From contig SVMP01000025.1 in NCBI GenBank assembly GCA_015067385.1, forward strand, positions 1 through 17,103: DNA of 17,103 nt. The letters are read 5' to 3'. Below the pieces are notes generated by a model. That model made no database searches. It saw nothing but the letters and a program-made list of their open reading frames with translations, and was not told the DNA's origin. The position numbers and the translations under genes are program-made. Position 1 is the first letter of the stretch. Every line of letters starts with the position of its first letter. The stretch is from Oscillospiraceae bacterium. Lineage in GTDB: Bacteria; Bacillota; Clostridia; Oscillospirales; UBA644. This document shows, in pieces, positions 7,974 to 14,162 of this stretch.

Positions 7974-8002
7974 TTGACAAAATTCATGTAATATGTTATA
8001 AT
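7974..8002 (+). promoter_or_regulatory. Strong promoter of the solute-binding lipoprotein gene
   Basis: Consensus -35 TTGACA (7974-7979), 17-nt spacer, consensus -10 TATAAT (7997-8002) with a TGT extension. Transcription should start near 8009, giving a leader of about 22 nt that holds the SD (ATGGGGAT) before the ATG at 8031. Confidence 0.85.
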
Positions 8003-8030
8003 TTCTTCAAAAAAACATGGGGATTTTTAT

Positions 8031-9416
8031 ATGAAAAAAATTATCTGTCTGTTACTTATAACAGTTCTTTCTTTTTCAATGATCTCATGCTCAGGTACAC
8101 AGGAAGAGGTTTTCGACCGTCCGCTTGACGCTGTATATGAAGCAGACCTTACCGGATTAACCTTCCGTTGGGGCAGTTCATGGCCGCAACAGCTTCTACC
8201 GGAATCAGGGTTCAGTAATGCAGGCGATAAGACCATTCAGAGAGTAAATGATCTTAAAGCGAAATACGGCTGTGATTTTACCGTTGAAGCATGGGAAGAC
8301 GGTTCTTCAAAGATCATGCAAACAATAGCCGCAGGTCTTCCCACCATTGACCTTCTTGACTCCCATAGCGAAAACGGTGGTATTCAGTGCTATAAAGCAA
8401 ATCTGCTCTACTGTCTCGAAGATATCCCCAATATAAACATTGAAGACGAAAAATGGGGCACAAAGGCATTTCTTCAATACGGACGTTACGATCAGAGATA
8501 TTACGGTTTTTACCAGTTCGCATGGGAATTTCCGCCTGAATTGGCAGGTGCAATGTTGTTTAACAATGAATTACTTGCAATCAACGGTATTACAAACCCT
8601 CATGAATATCAGGAAGATGGTGTTTGGAACTGGGAAAACTTTGAAAACCTTCTTCTTGCTGTACAGGCTACATCTACACCCGATCAACAGCTATATCCCT
8701 GGGTATCTCTTGAAGCGTCAAGAGGTGATATACATAGCTTTATGTATACTAACGGTCTTCAGACAGTTGTTAATAAGAACGGCAAAAACACCTTCGGTTA
8801 CGACTGTCCCGAAGGCATAGAGGTTCTTGAGTTCCTCAACAGACTTTGGGAAGCAAAACTTTATACCACAGGATCTGCTTCACAGTTTACATTTGATGAA
8901 GCCGTTGCTATTCAGTCAAGCGAAACTTATTATGCTACTCATTTTTATGACAGTATAAACTCCGGCACAGACTATGCTCCCTACGGCGATTTTGAATACG
9001 GACTTGTAGGATATCCTTACGGTCCCAACGGCAGCCCCGAAGATACATCTGCATTTGTTCATAAGGGAAGAAGACTCAACTGGGTAATCGCATATAGCGG
9101 CAACGCTGTTGAAGATATCGGTCTCGTATTAGACTTTATGTTTGAACCTCTCGATGATTCCGGCGGATGGAAGACCTGGGTAGGCGACAGCATTTTCTAT
9201 CACGAACAGGATCTTGAGAATTATATCTACTTCCTCGATAATGCAAATTACAATTATTCTATTGAGCTTAACGATGTTATCAACAAAGTTCAGGATACTA
9301 TTGTAAAAGCAATTCAGGGCAAAAGCACCGCAACACAGGTTCTCTCCGAAGTCAGAGACCAGATTCAGGCTGAAATCGACGAGCATATAACCTGGAATGT
9401 TGATGAACAAAATTAA
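8031..9416 (+). CDS. ABC transporter solute-binding lipoprotein (family 1 extracellular binding protein type)
   Basis: 461 aa. The N-terminus is a lipoprotein signal: MKKII, a hydrophobic core, then a lipobox ending at Cys20 (SMISC), so the protein should be lipid-anchored outside the membrane. The body is typical of sugar or oligosaccharide binding proteins: an N-terminal domain with DLKAKYGCDFTVEAW, the IAAGLPTIDLLDS segment that enters the ligand cleft, many aromatics in the middle (NWENF), and a C-terminal helix with QVLSEVRDQIQAEID. No permease genes are next to it. The ATPase at 11929-13050 could energise a partner importer, but is not adjacent. A hairpin follows the stop. Confidence 0.85.
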   Translation: MKKIICLLLITVLSFSMISCSGTQEEVFDRPLDAVYEADLTGLTFRWGSSWPQQLLPESGFSNAGDKTIQRVNDLKAKYGCDFTVEAWEDGSSKIMQTIAAGLPTIDLLDSHSENGGIQCYKANLLYCLEDIPNINIEDEKWGTKAFLQYGRYDQRYYGFYQFAWEFPPELAGAMLFNNELLAINGITNPHEYQEDGVWNWENFENLLLAVQATSTPDQQLYPWVSLEASRGDIHSFMYTNGLQTVVNKNGKNTFGYDCPEGIEVLEFLNRLWEAKLYTTGSASQFTFDEAVAIQSSETYYATHFYDSINSGTDYAPYGDFEYGLVGYPYGPNGSPEDTSAFVHKGRRLNWVIAYSGNAVEDIGLVLDFMFEPLDDSGGWKTWVGDSIFYHEQDLENYIYFLDNANYNYSIELNDVINKVQDTIVKAIQGKSTATQVLSEVRDQIQAEIDEHITWNVDEQN

Positions 9417-9428
9417 CTTTAATAAATT

Positions 9429-9466
9429 AAGAACTCTGCGTATCAAATTGCAGAGTTCTTTTCTAT
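9429..9466. terminator. Bidirectional terminator between converging genes
   Basis: A perfect 11-bp stem AAGAACTCTGC / GCAGAGTTCTT (9429-9439 with 9450-9460) has a 10-nt loop and TTTTCTAT on the + side. On the - side it is followed by AATTTATT. It ends the lipoprotein gene and can serve the opposite glycerate kinase gene, whose stop codon (9443-9445) lies in the loop. Confidence 0.8.
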
Positions 9467-10048
9467 GTAATTTAAAACTGCGTTATACAGATTATCCCTT
9501 GCATTTTTCATAGCATCATCGATGGATTCTCCGTCGGGAGTTATGCAAATTGCCGTCAGTCCGTCCTGTTTCGGAAAAGCTCCGACCTTGCCTGCAAAAA
9601 CGGAAACGGGGACTTTTTCCATTTTTGCTTTGTTGTAAATACTGCCGACGACCTTGCCCATAAAGCTTTGACTGTCGAAACTACCCTCTCCGGTAAAAAC
9701 AAGATCACAGTTGCTGAGCGCAGAATCGAAATCAACGAGAGAAAGAAGCATTTCGCAGCCTTTTTGCATTTTAGCGTTTAACATCAGAAGCGCAGCCCCA
9801 AGTCCGCCTGCCGCCCCTGCGCCTTTTACTTTGGAAATATCTTTATTAAGGCAGTTTTCGACGACTTTTGAGAAGCTTTTAAGCCCATCATCCAATTTTT
9901 TAACGCATTCCACATCAGCGCCTTTTTGCGGAGCAAAAACGTATGCCGCTCCGTTTTCTCCGTAAAGGGAATTTTCGACATCGCAAACCGCCGTTATTTT
10001 CACTTTTTTCAGCCGACTGTCGATCCCCTCGAAATCCACAGCAGTTAT
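9443..10048 (-). CDS. Glycerate kinase, C-terminal part (-1 frame relative to the N-terminal part)
   Basis: About 201 aa from ITAVDFEGIDSRL to the stop. Family landmarks: VCDVENSLYGENGA (where others read CDVTNPLxGxNGA), APQKGA, GAGAAGGLGAAL, and FTGEGSFDSQS. The same frame is open up to 10135 but upstream of the joint it only repeats the N-terminal region out of frame, so no independent start is credible; no SD precedes an ATG here. Translation probably needs frameshifting at 10048-10051, unless the shift is a sequence error. Confidence 0.7.
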   Translation of the reverse strand: MTAVDFEGIDSRLKKVKITAVCDVENSLYGENGAAYVFAPQKGADVECVKKLDDGLKSFSKVVENCLNKDISKVKGAGAAGGLGAALLMLNAKMQKGCEMLLSLVDFDSALSNCDLVFTGEGSFDSQSFMGKVVGSIYNKAKMEKVPVSVFAGKVGAFPKQDGLTAICITPDGESIDDAMKNARDNLYNAVLNYIEKNSAI

Positions 10049-10051
10049 TTT
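10045..10051 (-). other. Frame-change site: A-run followed by stop codon in glycerate kinase
   Basis: On the minus strand the codons TCA AAA TAA are read in the N-terminal frame. Re-reading one A (AAA then ATA ACT) moves into the -1 frame, which carries the rest of glycerate kinase. One extra A in the run (five instead of four) would give one continuous frame. Confidence 0.7.
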
Positions 10052-10545
10052 GACAGACCCTCTCCGCAAAGAAGATCTGAAAGACCGTTTCCGTAAAATT
10101 TCACACCGAGAGCCGAAAGCATACCTATACCGCAATCATTTGTCGAAGAGCCGCCGAGCGTTAAATAAATCTCATCAACATTTTCATCAAGAGCTTCGGC
10201 TATAAGCTGACCGACGCCGTATGTTGATGTTAACATAGGATTTTTTTCCGCATCGGAAAGAAGAGTAAGACCGCAAGCACGCGCGCTTTCAATGACAGCG
10301 ATCTTACCGCAAATGCCGAAGGACGTGCGGACAGTTCTTCCGAGCGGATCTTTAACATTTACATATTTATATTTTCCGCCGAGAACGGAAACAAGAATGT
10401 CAAGCGTACCCTCTCCCCCGTCAGCCATCGGAAAGCGAATAACCTCGTGGCCGCCGTTTTTTCCGATCGCATCGGTAATTGCGTCACAAGCCTCAAAAGC
10501 CGAAATAGAACCCTTAAAAGAGTCAGGTGCAACGATTATTTTCAC
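10045..10545 (-). CDS. Glycerate kinase, N-terminal part (frame ends at TAA 10045)
   Basis: 166 aa from the GTG at 10545. It carries the family start APDSFKGS (6-13), PMADGGEGT (about 40-48) and GGSSTNDCGIGML (about 130-142), which match the conserved nucleotide- and substrate-site segments of glycerate kinases. It ends in GEGLSK-stop, exactly where intact proteins continue into the IDISGLDPRL region. Alone it lacks the C-terminal half and would not be expected to fold into an active kinase. It is read from the promoter at 10567-10595. Confidence 0.75.
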   Translation of the reverse strand: MKIIVAPDSFKGSISAFEACDAITDAIGKNGGHEVIRFPMADGGEGTLDILVSVLGGKYKYVNVKDPLGRTVRTSFGICGKIAVIESARACGLTLLSDAEKNPMLTSTYGVGQLIAEALDENVDEIYLTLGGSSTNDCGIGMLSALGVKFYGNGLSDLLCGEGLSK

Positions 10546-10566
10546 AAACATCTCCCCTTTTAATTT

Positions 10567-10595
10567 ATTTTAACATAAAAAAAGAGCATTGTCAA
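10567..10595 (-). promoter_or_regulatory. Promoter of glycerate kinase
   Basis: On the minus strand: -35 TTGACA (10595-10590), 17-nt spacer, -10 TAAAAT (10572-10567) with a TGT extension. The start of transcription is expected near 10560, only about 15 nt before the GTG at 10545. It begins about 9 nt after the upstream terminator stem. Confidence 0.75.
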
Positions 10596-10597
10596 CA

Positions 10598-10628
10598 AAA
10601 CAAAAGACGCCCGAAAAACAGGCGTCTT
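10598..10628 (-). terminator. Terminator after the zinc-ribbon gene
   Basis: Minus-strand stem AAGACGCC / GGCGTCTT (10628-10621 with 10611-10604), 9-nt loop, then TTGTTTTG. It lies about 70 nt past the zinc-ribbon stop. The 10629-10698 gap holds no gene. Confidence 0.75.
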
Positions 10629-10698
10629 AATGTTATGTCAGAACGGACAGAAAGGTCCCTTCTTCTTGCACGGCAAATATTGGATAAAAGGTGTTTGA

Positions 10699-10974
10699 TT
10701 ATTCAGCCTTCATTTTAGCGTAGCATTCGCTGCAGTAAACAGGTCTGTCTTCTCTGGGCTGGAAGGGAACTTTAGCTTCAGCACCGCAAGCAGCGCAAGT
10801 AGCGGTGAAAAATTCACGAGTGCCTTTGCCTGCGTTTTTCTTTGCATTTCTGCATTCTTTGCAACGCTGGGGTTCATTCTGGAAACCTTTTTCAGCGTAG
10901 AATTCCTGTTCGCCAGCAGTGAAAACGAAAGTTTTGCCGCAATCTTTACATACTAATTCTTTATCTTCGTACAT
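10699..10974 (-). CDS. Small protein with two zinc ribbons (zinc-ribbon, zf-trcl type)
   Basis: 91 aa from the ATG at 10974 (SD GTGAGG 9 nt upstream; an in-frame GTG at 10989 lacks an SD, and relatives start MYEDK). Two four-cysteine sites are visible: Cys9/Cys12 with Cys38/Cys41 (LVCKDCGKTF, QRCKECR), and Cys60/Cys63 with Cys81/Cys84 (CAACG, YCSECY). The linker holds AGEQEFYAEKGFQNEP and VPFQPREDRPVYC, both typical of a small zinc-ribbon family common in Bacillota. Function is unknown; a role in translation stress or nucleic-acid binding has been guessed for such ribbons, without proof. The gene has highly biased codons, suggesting strong expression. Its upstream region overlaps the candidate RNA at 11012-11187. 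Confidence 0.8.
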   Translation of the reverse strand: MYEDKELVCKDCGKTFVFTAGEQEFYAEKGFQNEPQRCKECRNAKKNAGKGTREFFTATCAACGAEAKVPFQPREDRPVYCSECYAKMKAE

Positions 10975-10975
10975 T

Positions 10976-11005
10976 TTGTGAAACCTCACTTAAATAAAAT
11001 ATAAT
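10976..11005 (+). promoter_or_regulatory. Possible promoter of the structured RNA
   Basis: + strand -10 TATAAT (11000-11005) with a weak -35 TTGTGA (10976-10981) and 18-nt spacer. A start near 11012 would coincide with the first stem of the RNA. It lies inside the ribosome-binding region of the divergent zinc-ribbon gene. The weak -35 makes this tentative. Confidence 0.4.
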
Positions 11006-11011
11006 GCCCTT

Positions 11012-11187
11012 TTCGGAGTTACACCGATTCGTCGAACAATAGCCGAATTATTATACACAGCTTCACAATGTAAACTAAGGTGCAAAGGTTGCAACCCTGC
11101 CGTTTTCCTGCTGCCGTGCAAGCGTTCATACCAGGGGTTGAAGGATGCCTTCCTTGTTTCGATGCTTGTGCCGGTTTAATTTTTTTG
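11012..11187 (+). ncRNA. Candidate structured non-coding RNA (raiA-like possible)
   Basis: No protein is credible here. Pairings on the + strand: TTCGG 11012-11016 with CCGAA 11043-11047, containing GTT/AAC and CGA-TTCG-TCG (11025-11034); a self-complementary GGTTGCAACC (11088-11097); CAACCCTG (11092-11099) with CAGGGGTTG (11132-11140); GAAGG-ATG-CCTTC (11140-11152); and CCGTGCAAGC (11114-11123) with GCTTGTGCCGG (11164-11174), one bulge. The last pairing interleaves with the CAACCCTG pairing, so it forms a pseudoknot. TTTAATTTTTTT follows (11175-11186), like a terminator tail. Two minus-strand frames across it are free of stops, but lack start signals. Size and shape remind me of the raiA motif of Clostridia, but that name is a guess from memory. 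The strand is also tentative. Confidence 0.5.
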
Positions 11188-11226
11188 CGTCTTATTTCAA
11201 CGTGAATTTGTTCTTGGGCGTATCTA

Positions 11227-11766
11227 TCAATCGGTAAAATATTTTTTTACCTTATTTTTTATACGTACTAACGTATTATCAACGGTTTTTTGGTTTATAT
11301 TTAGTTTATCTGCGATCTGCTGATATGTTCTGTCGGAAAGATATTCGGTCAGAACGTTTTTTTCGAGCTCCGTCAGCTTCTGCCTTAATTCTAAAAAGAA
11401 ATCCTCGGCGTATTTTTTTTCAACTATATCGTATTCTATATCGGTACTGTCGCTTATCTCATCAAAATCTATATCGACCGTTTCATCATTTTTTTTCATT
11501 GAACGGTATGCTGTTATGATACGTCTTTTTATACATATTTTAAGATATGCTTCGATCGGAACGTTTTTTGATTCATCAAATGTAGAATAAGCCGAACTTA
11601 ATGCCATAAGACCTTCCTGAACGAGATCTTCTCTGTGATGACGGGGGAATGAACTTACAACACCGTCGATATATGAAGAATATTCAGCCAATAACTCGGA
11701 GAACTTTTTATCGGACGGAGGAATACTGTCAACCGTATTTTCATTATCAAAATTCAAATTATCCAA
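11227..11766 (-). CDS. Sigma-70 family RNA polymerase sigma factor, SigH-like
   Basis: 179 aa. Region 2 is clear: HREDLVQEGLMALSSAYSTFDESKN (45-69) followed by PIEAYLKICIKRRIITAYRS, close to the SigH/Spo0H pattern. Region 4 is at about 128-176 with LTELEKNVLTEYLSDRTYQQIADKLN and a helix-turn-helix NQKTVDNTLVRIKNK that binds -35 elements. It is shorter than B. subtilis SigH (about 218 aa) with an acidic linker (DIDFDEISDSTDIEYD) between domains. The start is TTG at 11766, with AAAGGA 9 nt upstream and AGGAGG further up; no ATG is in frame near. A strong terminator lies directly upstream, so its promoter must be very close or it relies on read-through. It ends beside the candidate RNA. It could direct a stationary-phase or stress programme, by family analogy. 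Confidence 0.85.
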   Translation of the reverse strand: MDNLNFDNENTVDSIPPSDKKFSELLAEYSSYIDGVVSSFPRHHREDLVQEGLMALSSAYSTFDESKNVPIEAYLKICIKRRIITAYRSMKKNDETVDIDFDEISDSTDIEYDIVEKKYAEDFFLELRQKLTELEKNVLTEYLSDRTYQQIADKLNINQKTVDNTLVRIKNKVKKYFTD

Positions 11767-11795
11767 CAGAATATATCCTTTCCTCCTGTTTTAAC

Positions 11796-11847
11796 AAAAA
11801 CAGCACCTAACCGTTCGGGATTTCTCCCGAACGGAGGCGCTGTTTTT
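11796..11847 (-). terminator. Strong hairpin terminator after the ABC ATPase gene
   Basis: A perfect 10-bp GC-rich stem (11811-11820 with 11825-11834, 4-nt loop) sits within an outer stem AAAAACAGC / GCTGTTTTT (11796-11804 with 11839-11847). On the minus strand the outer stem is followed by TTTTTGTTTT. It has T-runs both ways, but only the minus strand has a gene upstream. It separates the ATPase from the sigma factor gene. Confidence 0.85.
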
Positions 11848-11928
11848 CAGTTAGGTATGATTACTGATACAGACATAACGTACCAAACTATTTCAATAAG
11901 AATTTTTTTCTTCTGCGAATCGGACAGA

Positions 11929-13050
11929 TTAGTTAATGATGGTCTGTTCGGTATCGATATCGAAGAGGTGAATGTGGTTCATATCAAGAGCAACCTTGAT
12001 AGTATCGCCGGGCTTAGCGTTGGTCTTAGGATCAACACGAGCGGTGAATTTATTATCTTTAACATCGAGGTAAAGATAAGTTTCAGCACCCATAAGTTCG
12101 GTAACTTCAACGTCAGCGGTGATGATGCTTTCGGGCATTCTTTCAAGATACATTTCTTCGTCGTGGATATGTTCGGGACGGATACCCATGATAACCATCT
12201 TACCACCGTAAGACATGAGTTTTTCGTAGTTTTCGGTTTCAACCTTTTCTTTGGGAACTTTAACTGCGAAGTCTGCGAAGTTGATGAATACATCTTCGCC
12301 TCTCTTGGTGAGTTTAACTTCAACGAAGTTCATCTGGGGAGAACCGATAAAGCCGGCAACGAAGAGGTTGCAGGGTTCATCATAAAGATGCTGAGGAGTG
12401 TCACACTGCTGAATGAAACCGTCTTTCATAACAACGATACGGTCAGCCATGGTCATAGCTTCGGTCTGGTCATGGGTAACGTAAATGAAAGTGGTACCGA
12501 GTTTAAGATGGAGTTTGGAAAGCTCTGTTCTCATCTGAGCACGGAGTTTAGCGTCAAGGTTGGAGAGAGGTTCGTCAAGAAGGAATACTTTCGGTTCACG
12601 AACGATTGCACGACCGAGAGCAACACGCTGTCTCTGACCACCGGAAAGAGCCTTGGGACGTCTGTCAAGAAGGTGAGAGATGTCAAGGATTCTTGCAGCT
12701 TCGTCAACGCGACGTTTGATTTCTTCTTTGGATACTTTACGAAGTTTAAGACCGAATGCCATGTTTTCGAAAACGGTCATATGAGGATAAAGAGCGTAGT
12801 TCTGGAAAACCATCGCGATATCTCTGTCTTTGGGAGCGATATCGTTAACGAGACGTTCGTCAATGTAAAGTTCGCCTTCGCTGATTTCTTCGAGACCTGC
12901 GATCATACGAAGAGTGGTAGACTTACCGCAACCGGAAGGACCTACGAGAATGATGAACTCTTTATCTTTGATTTTAAGGTTAAAGTCAGTAACAGCACGA
13001 ACGCCGCCCTGGTAAACCTTACCAATGTTCTTTAATACTAATCCTGCCAC
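11929..13050 (-). CDS. msmX: Sugar ABC importer ATP-binding protein (MsmX/UgpC/MalK type)
   Basis: 373 aa, the usual length. Walker A GPSGCGKST (37-45), Q-loop Gln83, signature LSGGQRQR (135-142), Walker B VFLLDEP (155-161), H-loop His193, then a C-terminal TOBE-type regulatory domain (about 240-373) with GIRPEHI. It powers uptake of carbohydrates and related solutes. In Bacillota such a lone ATPase commonly serves several importers; no permease or binding-protein gene is adjacent here, consistent with a shared, MsmX-like role. Start is GTG with GGAGG 9 nt upstream. Codon use is strongly biased towards few codons (for example GGT, CGT, AAC), hinting at high expression; a result is a long stop-free antisense frame that is not a gene. 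The symbol is by family, not proven. Confidence 0.88.
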   Translation of the reverse strand: MAGLVLKNIGKVYQGGVRAVTDFNLKIKDKEFIILVGPSGCGKSTTLRMIAGLEEISEGELYIDERLVNDIAPKDRDIAMVFQNYALYPHMTVFENMAFGLKLRKVSKEEIKRRVDEAARILDISHLLDRRPKALSGGQRQRVALGRAIVREPKVFLLDEPLSNLDAKLRAQMRTELSKLHLKLGTTFIYVTHDQTEAMTMADRIVVMKDGFIQQCDTPQHLYDEPCNLFVAGFIGSPQMNFVEVKLTKRGEDVFINFADFAVKVPKEKVETENYEKLMSYGGKMVIMGIRPEHIHDEEMYLERMPESIITADVEVTELMGAETYLYLDVKDNKFTARVDPKTNAKPGDTIKVALDMNHIHLFDIDTEQTIIN

Positions 13051-13121
13051 AGTGTAAAACCTCCGTTTTATATGATTAAGATTATTTTATTATAACAAGG
13101 CCATAACTTTCTTGCTATGTT

Positions 13122-13150
13122 ATTATATCACATTTTTTTGATTTTGAAAA
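13122..13150 (-). promoter_or_regulatory. Promoter of the ABC ATPase gene
   Basis: Minus strand: -35 TTTTCA (13150-13145), 17-nt spacer, -10 TATAAT (13127-13122) with a TGA extension. A second TATAAT at 13094-13089, also with a TGT extension but a poor -35, could be an alternative start. The leader is long (about 65 nt) from the first. Confidence 0.65.
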
Positions 13151-13162
13151 GATGCACAGAAT

Positions 13163-13215
13163 ACAAAAAAAACACACGCTTTTTGTACATATTGCACATA
13201 TAACTTTGGGTGTGT
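13163..13215 (-). terminator. Possible terminator(s) after proC
   Basis: Minus strand: ACACAC (13215-13210) with GTGTGT (13177-13172), a large loop, then eight T. A nearer weaker hairpin GTTGATA / TATCAAC (13289-13283 with 13262-13256) ends in CTTTTT. Either could end the proC transcript. Confidence 0.4.
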
Positions 13216-13292
13216 ACCGTTTTACGGACACTCATTCAAAGTTTTTCTCAAAAAGGTTGATAATAGACATGAAAAATTCGAATATCAACGAA

Positions 13293-14108
13293 TCAGTTTT
13301 CTATTTCTTTTTCGATCAGGTTTGCGCGTTTTGTACAGGTGAGCATAGCATCGGCCAAAGCCTGTTCAAAACCGCGTTTTTCGAGATAATCAACGGCTTT
13401 TATCGTTGTTCCGTTGGGAGTGCAGACATCAGAGATCATCTTGGAGATATCTTCATTTGAAGAATCGAGCATATGAGCCGCACCGAGAATCGTCTGAACG
13501 GCAAGTCTGCGTGCAGTATCCTCGTCTATACCCTGATTTTTAGCGCCGTCTATCATAGCTCTTGCAAGCATGTAAACATAAACGGGAGAAGATGAGTTGA
13601 GCGAAATAACCTCGTTCATTCTTTCTTCGGGAAGGATCTCAACAACGCCGATATTCTCAAGCATTTCTCTGACGGCCGTAAGCTCGCTGTAAGTTACGGG
13701 CATATCGTAAGAAAGCGCCGTTGCGCCGAGACAGAGCTGAGAAGCCGTGTTGGGCATTATTCTTACGACCTTACATTCCGGTCTTGTAAACTTCTTGATG
13801 AAGCTGATGGAAACACCTGCCGCAACAGAAACGAGAACATTGCCCACGGTTACAACAGGAGAGATCTTTCTGAGAACGGAAACGAGATCGGCGGGACGAA
13901 CTGCAAGAAAAACGAATGTAGCATTTGTAACAACTTCCAATTCGGAGGAAGCCACTTTAAAGCCCGCCTGTTTATAATTCTCCAGTTTAACGGCATCGGT
14001 ATCGTAAATGAGCATATCACGTTTATCGTATGCGCCCGAGCCTACCAATCCGAAGATAAGCGCCTTTGCCATATGTCCGGCGCCAATAAATCCTATCTTA
14101 AAATTCAT
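13293..14108 (-). CDS. proC: Pyrroline-5-carboxylate reductase
   Basis: 271 aa, the family length. It makes proline from pyrroline-5-carboxylate with NAD(P)H. The N-terminal Rossmann motif is GFIGAGHMAKAL (6-17). Family landmarks are FLAVRPADL (usually AVKPQ), the RIMPNTAS segment, a variant SLNSSSPVYVYM (usually ALSGSGPAY), and DVCTPNGTTIKAVDYLE (usually SPGGTT). The variation suggests a divergent clade but the ordered motifs support the assignment. SD AAGGAGG lies 8 nt upstream. Only 54 nt separate it from the lipoprotein stop and no terminator is evident, so the two could share a transcript. No other proline genes (proA, proB) are in the window. Confidence 0.88.
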   Translation of the reverse strand: MNFKIGFIGAGHMAKALIFGLVGSGAYDKRDMLIYDTDAVKLENYKQAGFKVASSELEVVTNATFVFLAVRPADLVSVLRKISPVVTVGNVLVSVAAGVSISFIKKFTRPECKVVRIMPNTASQLCLGATALSYDMPVTYSELTAVREMLENIGVVEILPEERMNEVISLNSSSPVYVYMLARAMIDGAKNQGIDEDTARRLAVQTILGAAHMLDSSNEDISKMISDVCTPNGTTIKAVDYLEKRGFEQALADAMLTCTKRANLIEKEIEN

Positions 14109-14162
14109 CGGTAAAACCTCCTTGATTTTGACGGTTCTGAATTTTTATTTACAAAATAATTA

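Larger units (their letters stand above)
9443..10545 (-). pseudogene. Glycerate kinase gene interrupted by a one-base frame change
   Basis: Whole-gene view: two frames together cover a glycerate 2-kinase of GarK/GlxK type, which phosphorylates D-glycerate. Reading from the GTG at 10545 to LSK, then continuing in the -1 frame at ITAVDFEGIDSRL, gives about 367 aa, near the family length (about 370-380). The joint restores the usual family order GGG-LSK-I-x-x-ID-x-SGLDPRL. The frame break is at an A-run directly before a TAA (10045-10051). All expected motifs survive on both sides, so the break is recent, an assembly error, or read through by frameshifting. The GTG start is preferred over ATG 10551: the product then begins MKIIVAPDSFKGS, as in the family, and GGAG sits 6 nt upstream. 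Confidence 0.8.

Noticed and set aside
10052..10135. Independent start for the C-terminal glycerate kinase frame at 10135 (MRYRYAFG...)
   Set aside because: Upstream of the joint it is the out-of-frame image of the N-terminal half, with no SD and no family resemblance.
11020..11226. A minus-strand open frame containing MNACTAAGKRQGCNLCT, and another with FNPWYERLHG
   Set aside because: No SD or plausible start, and the region folds as RNA with complementary segments; stop-free frames here are best explained by the RNA-like sequence.
11857..13035. A 392-codon stop-free frame on the + strand, opposite the ABC ATPase gene
   Set aside because: It is the antisense of a highly codon-biased gene whose product has all ABC ATPase motifs. 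The frame has repetitive composition (many F, N, V), no SD and no family resemblance.
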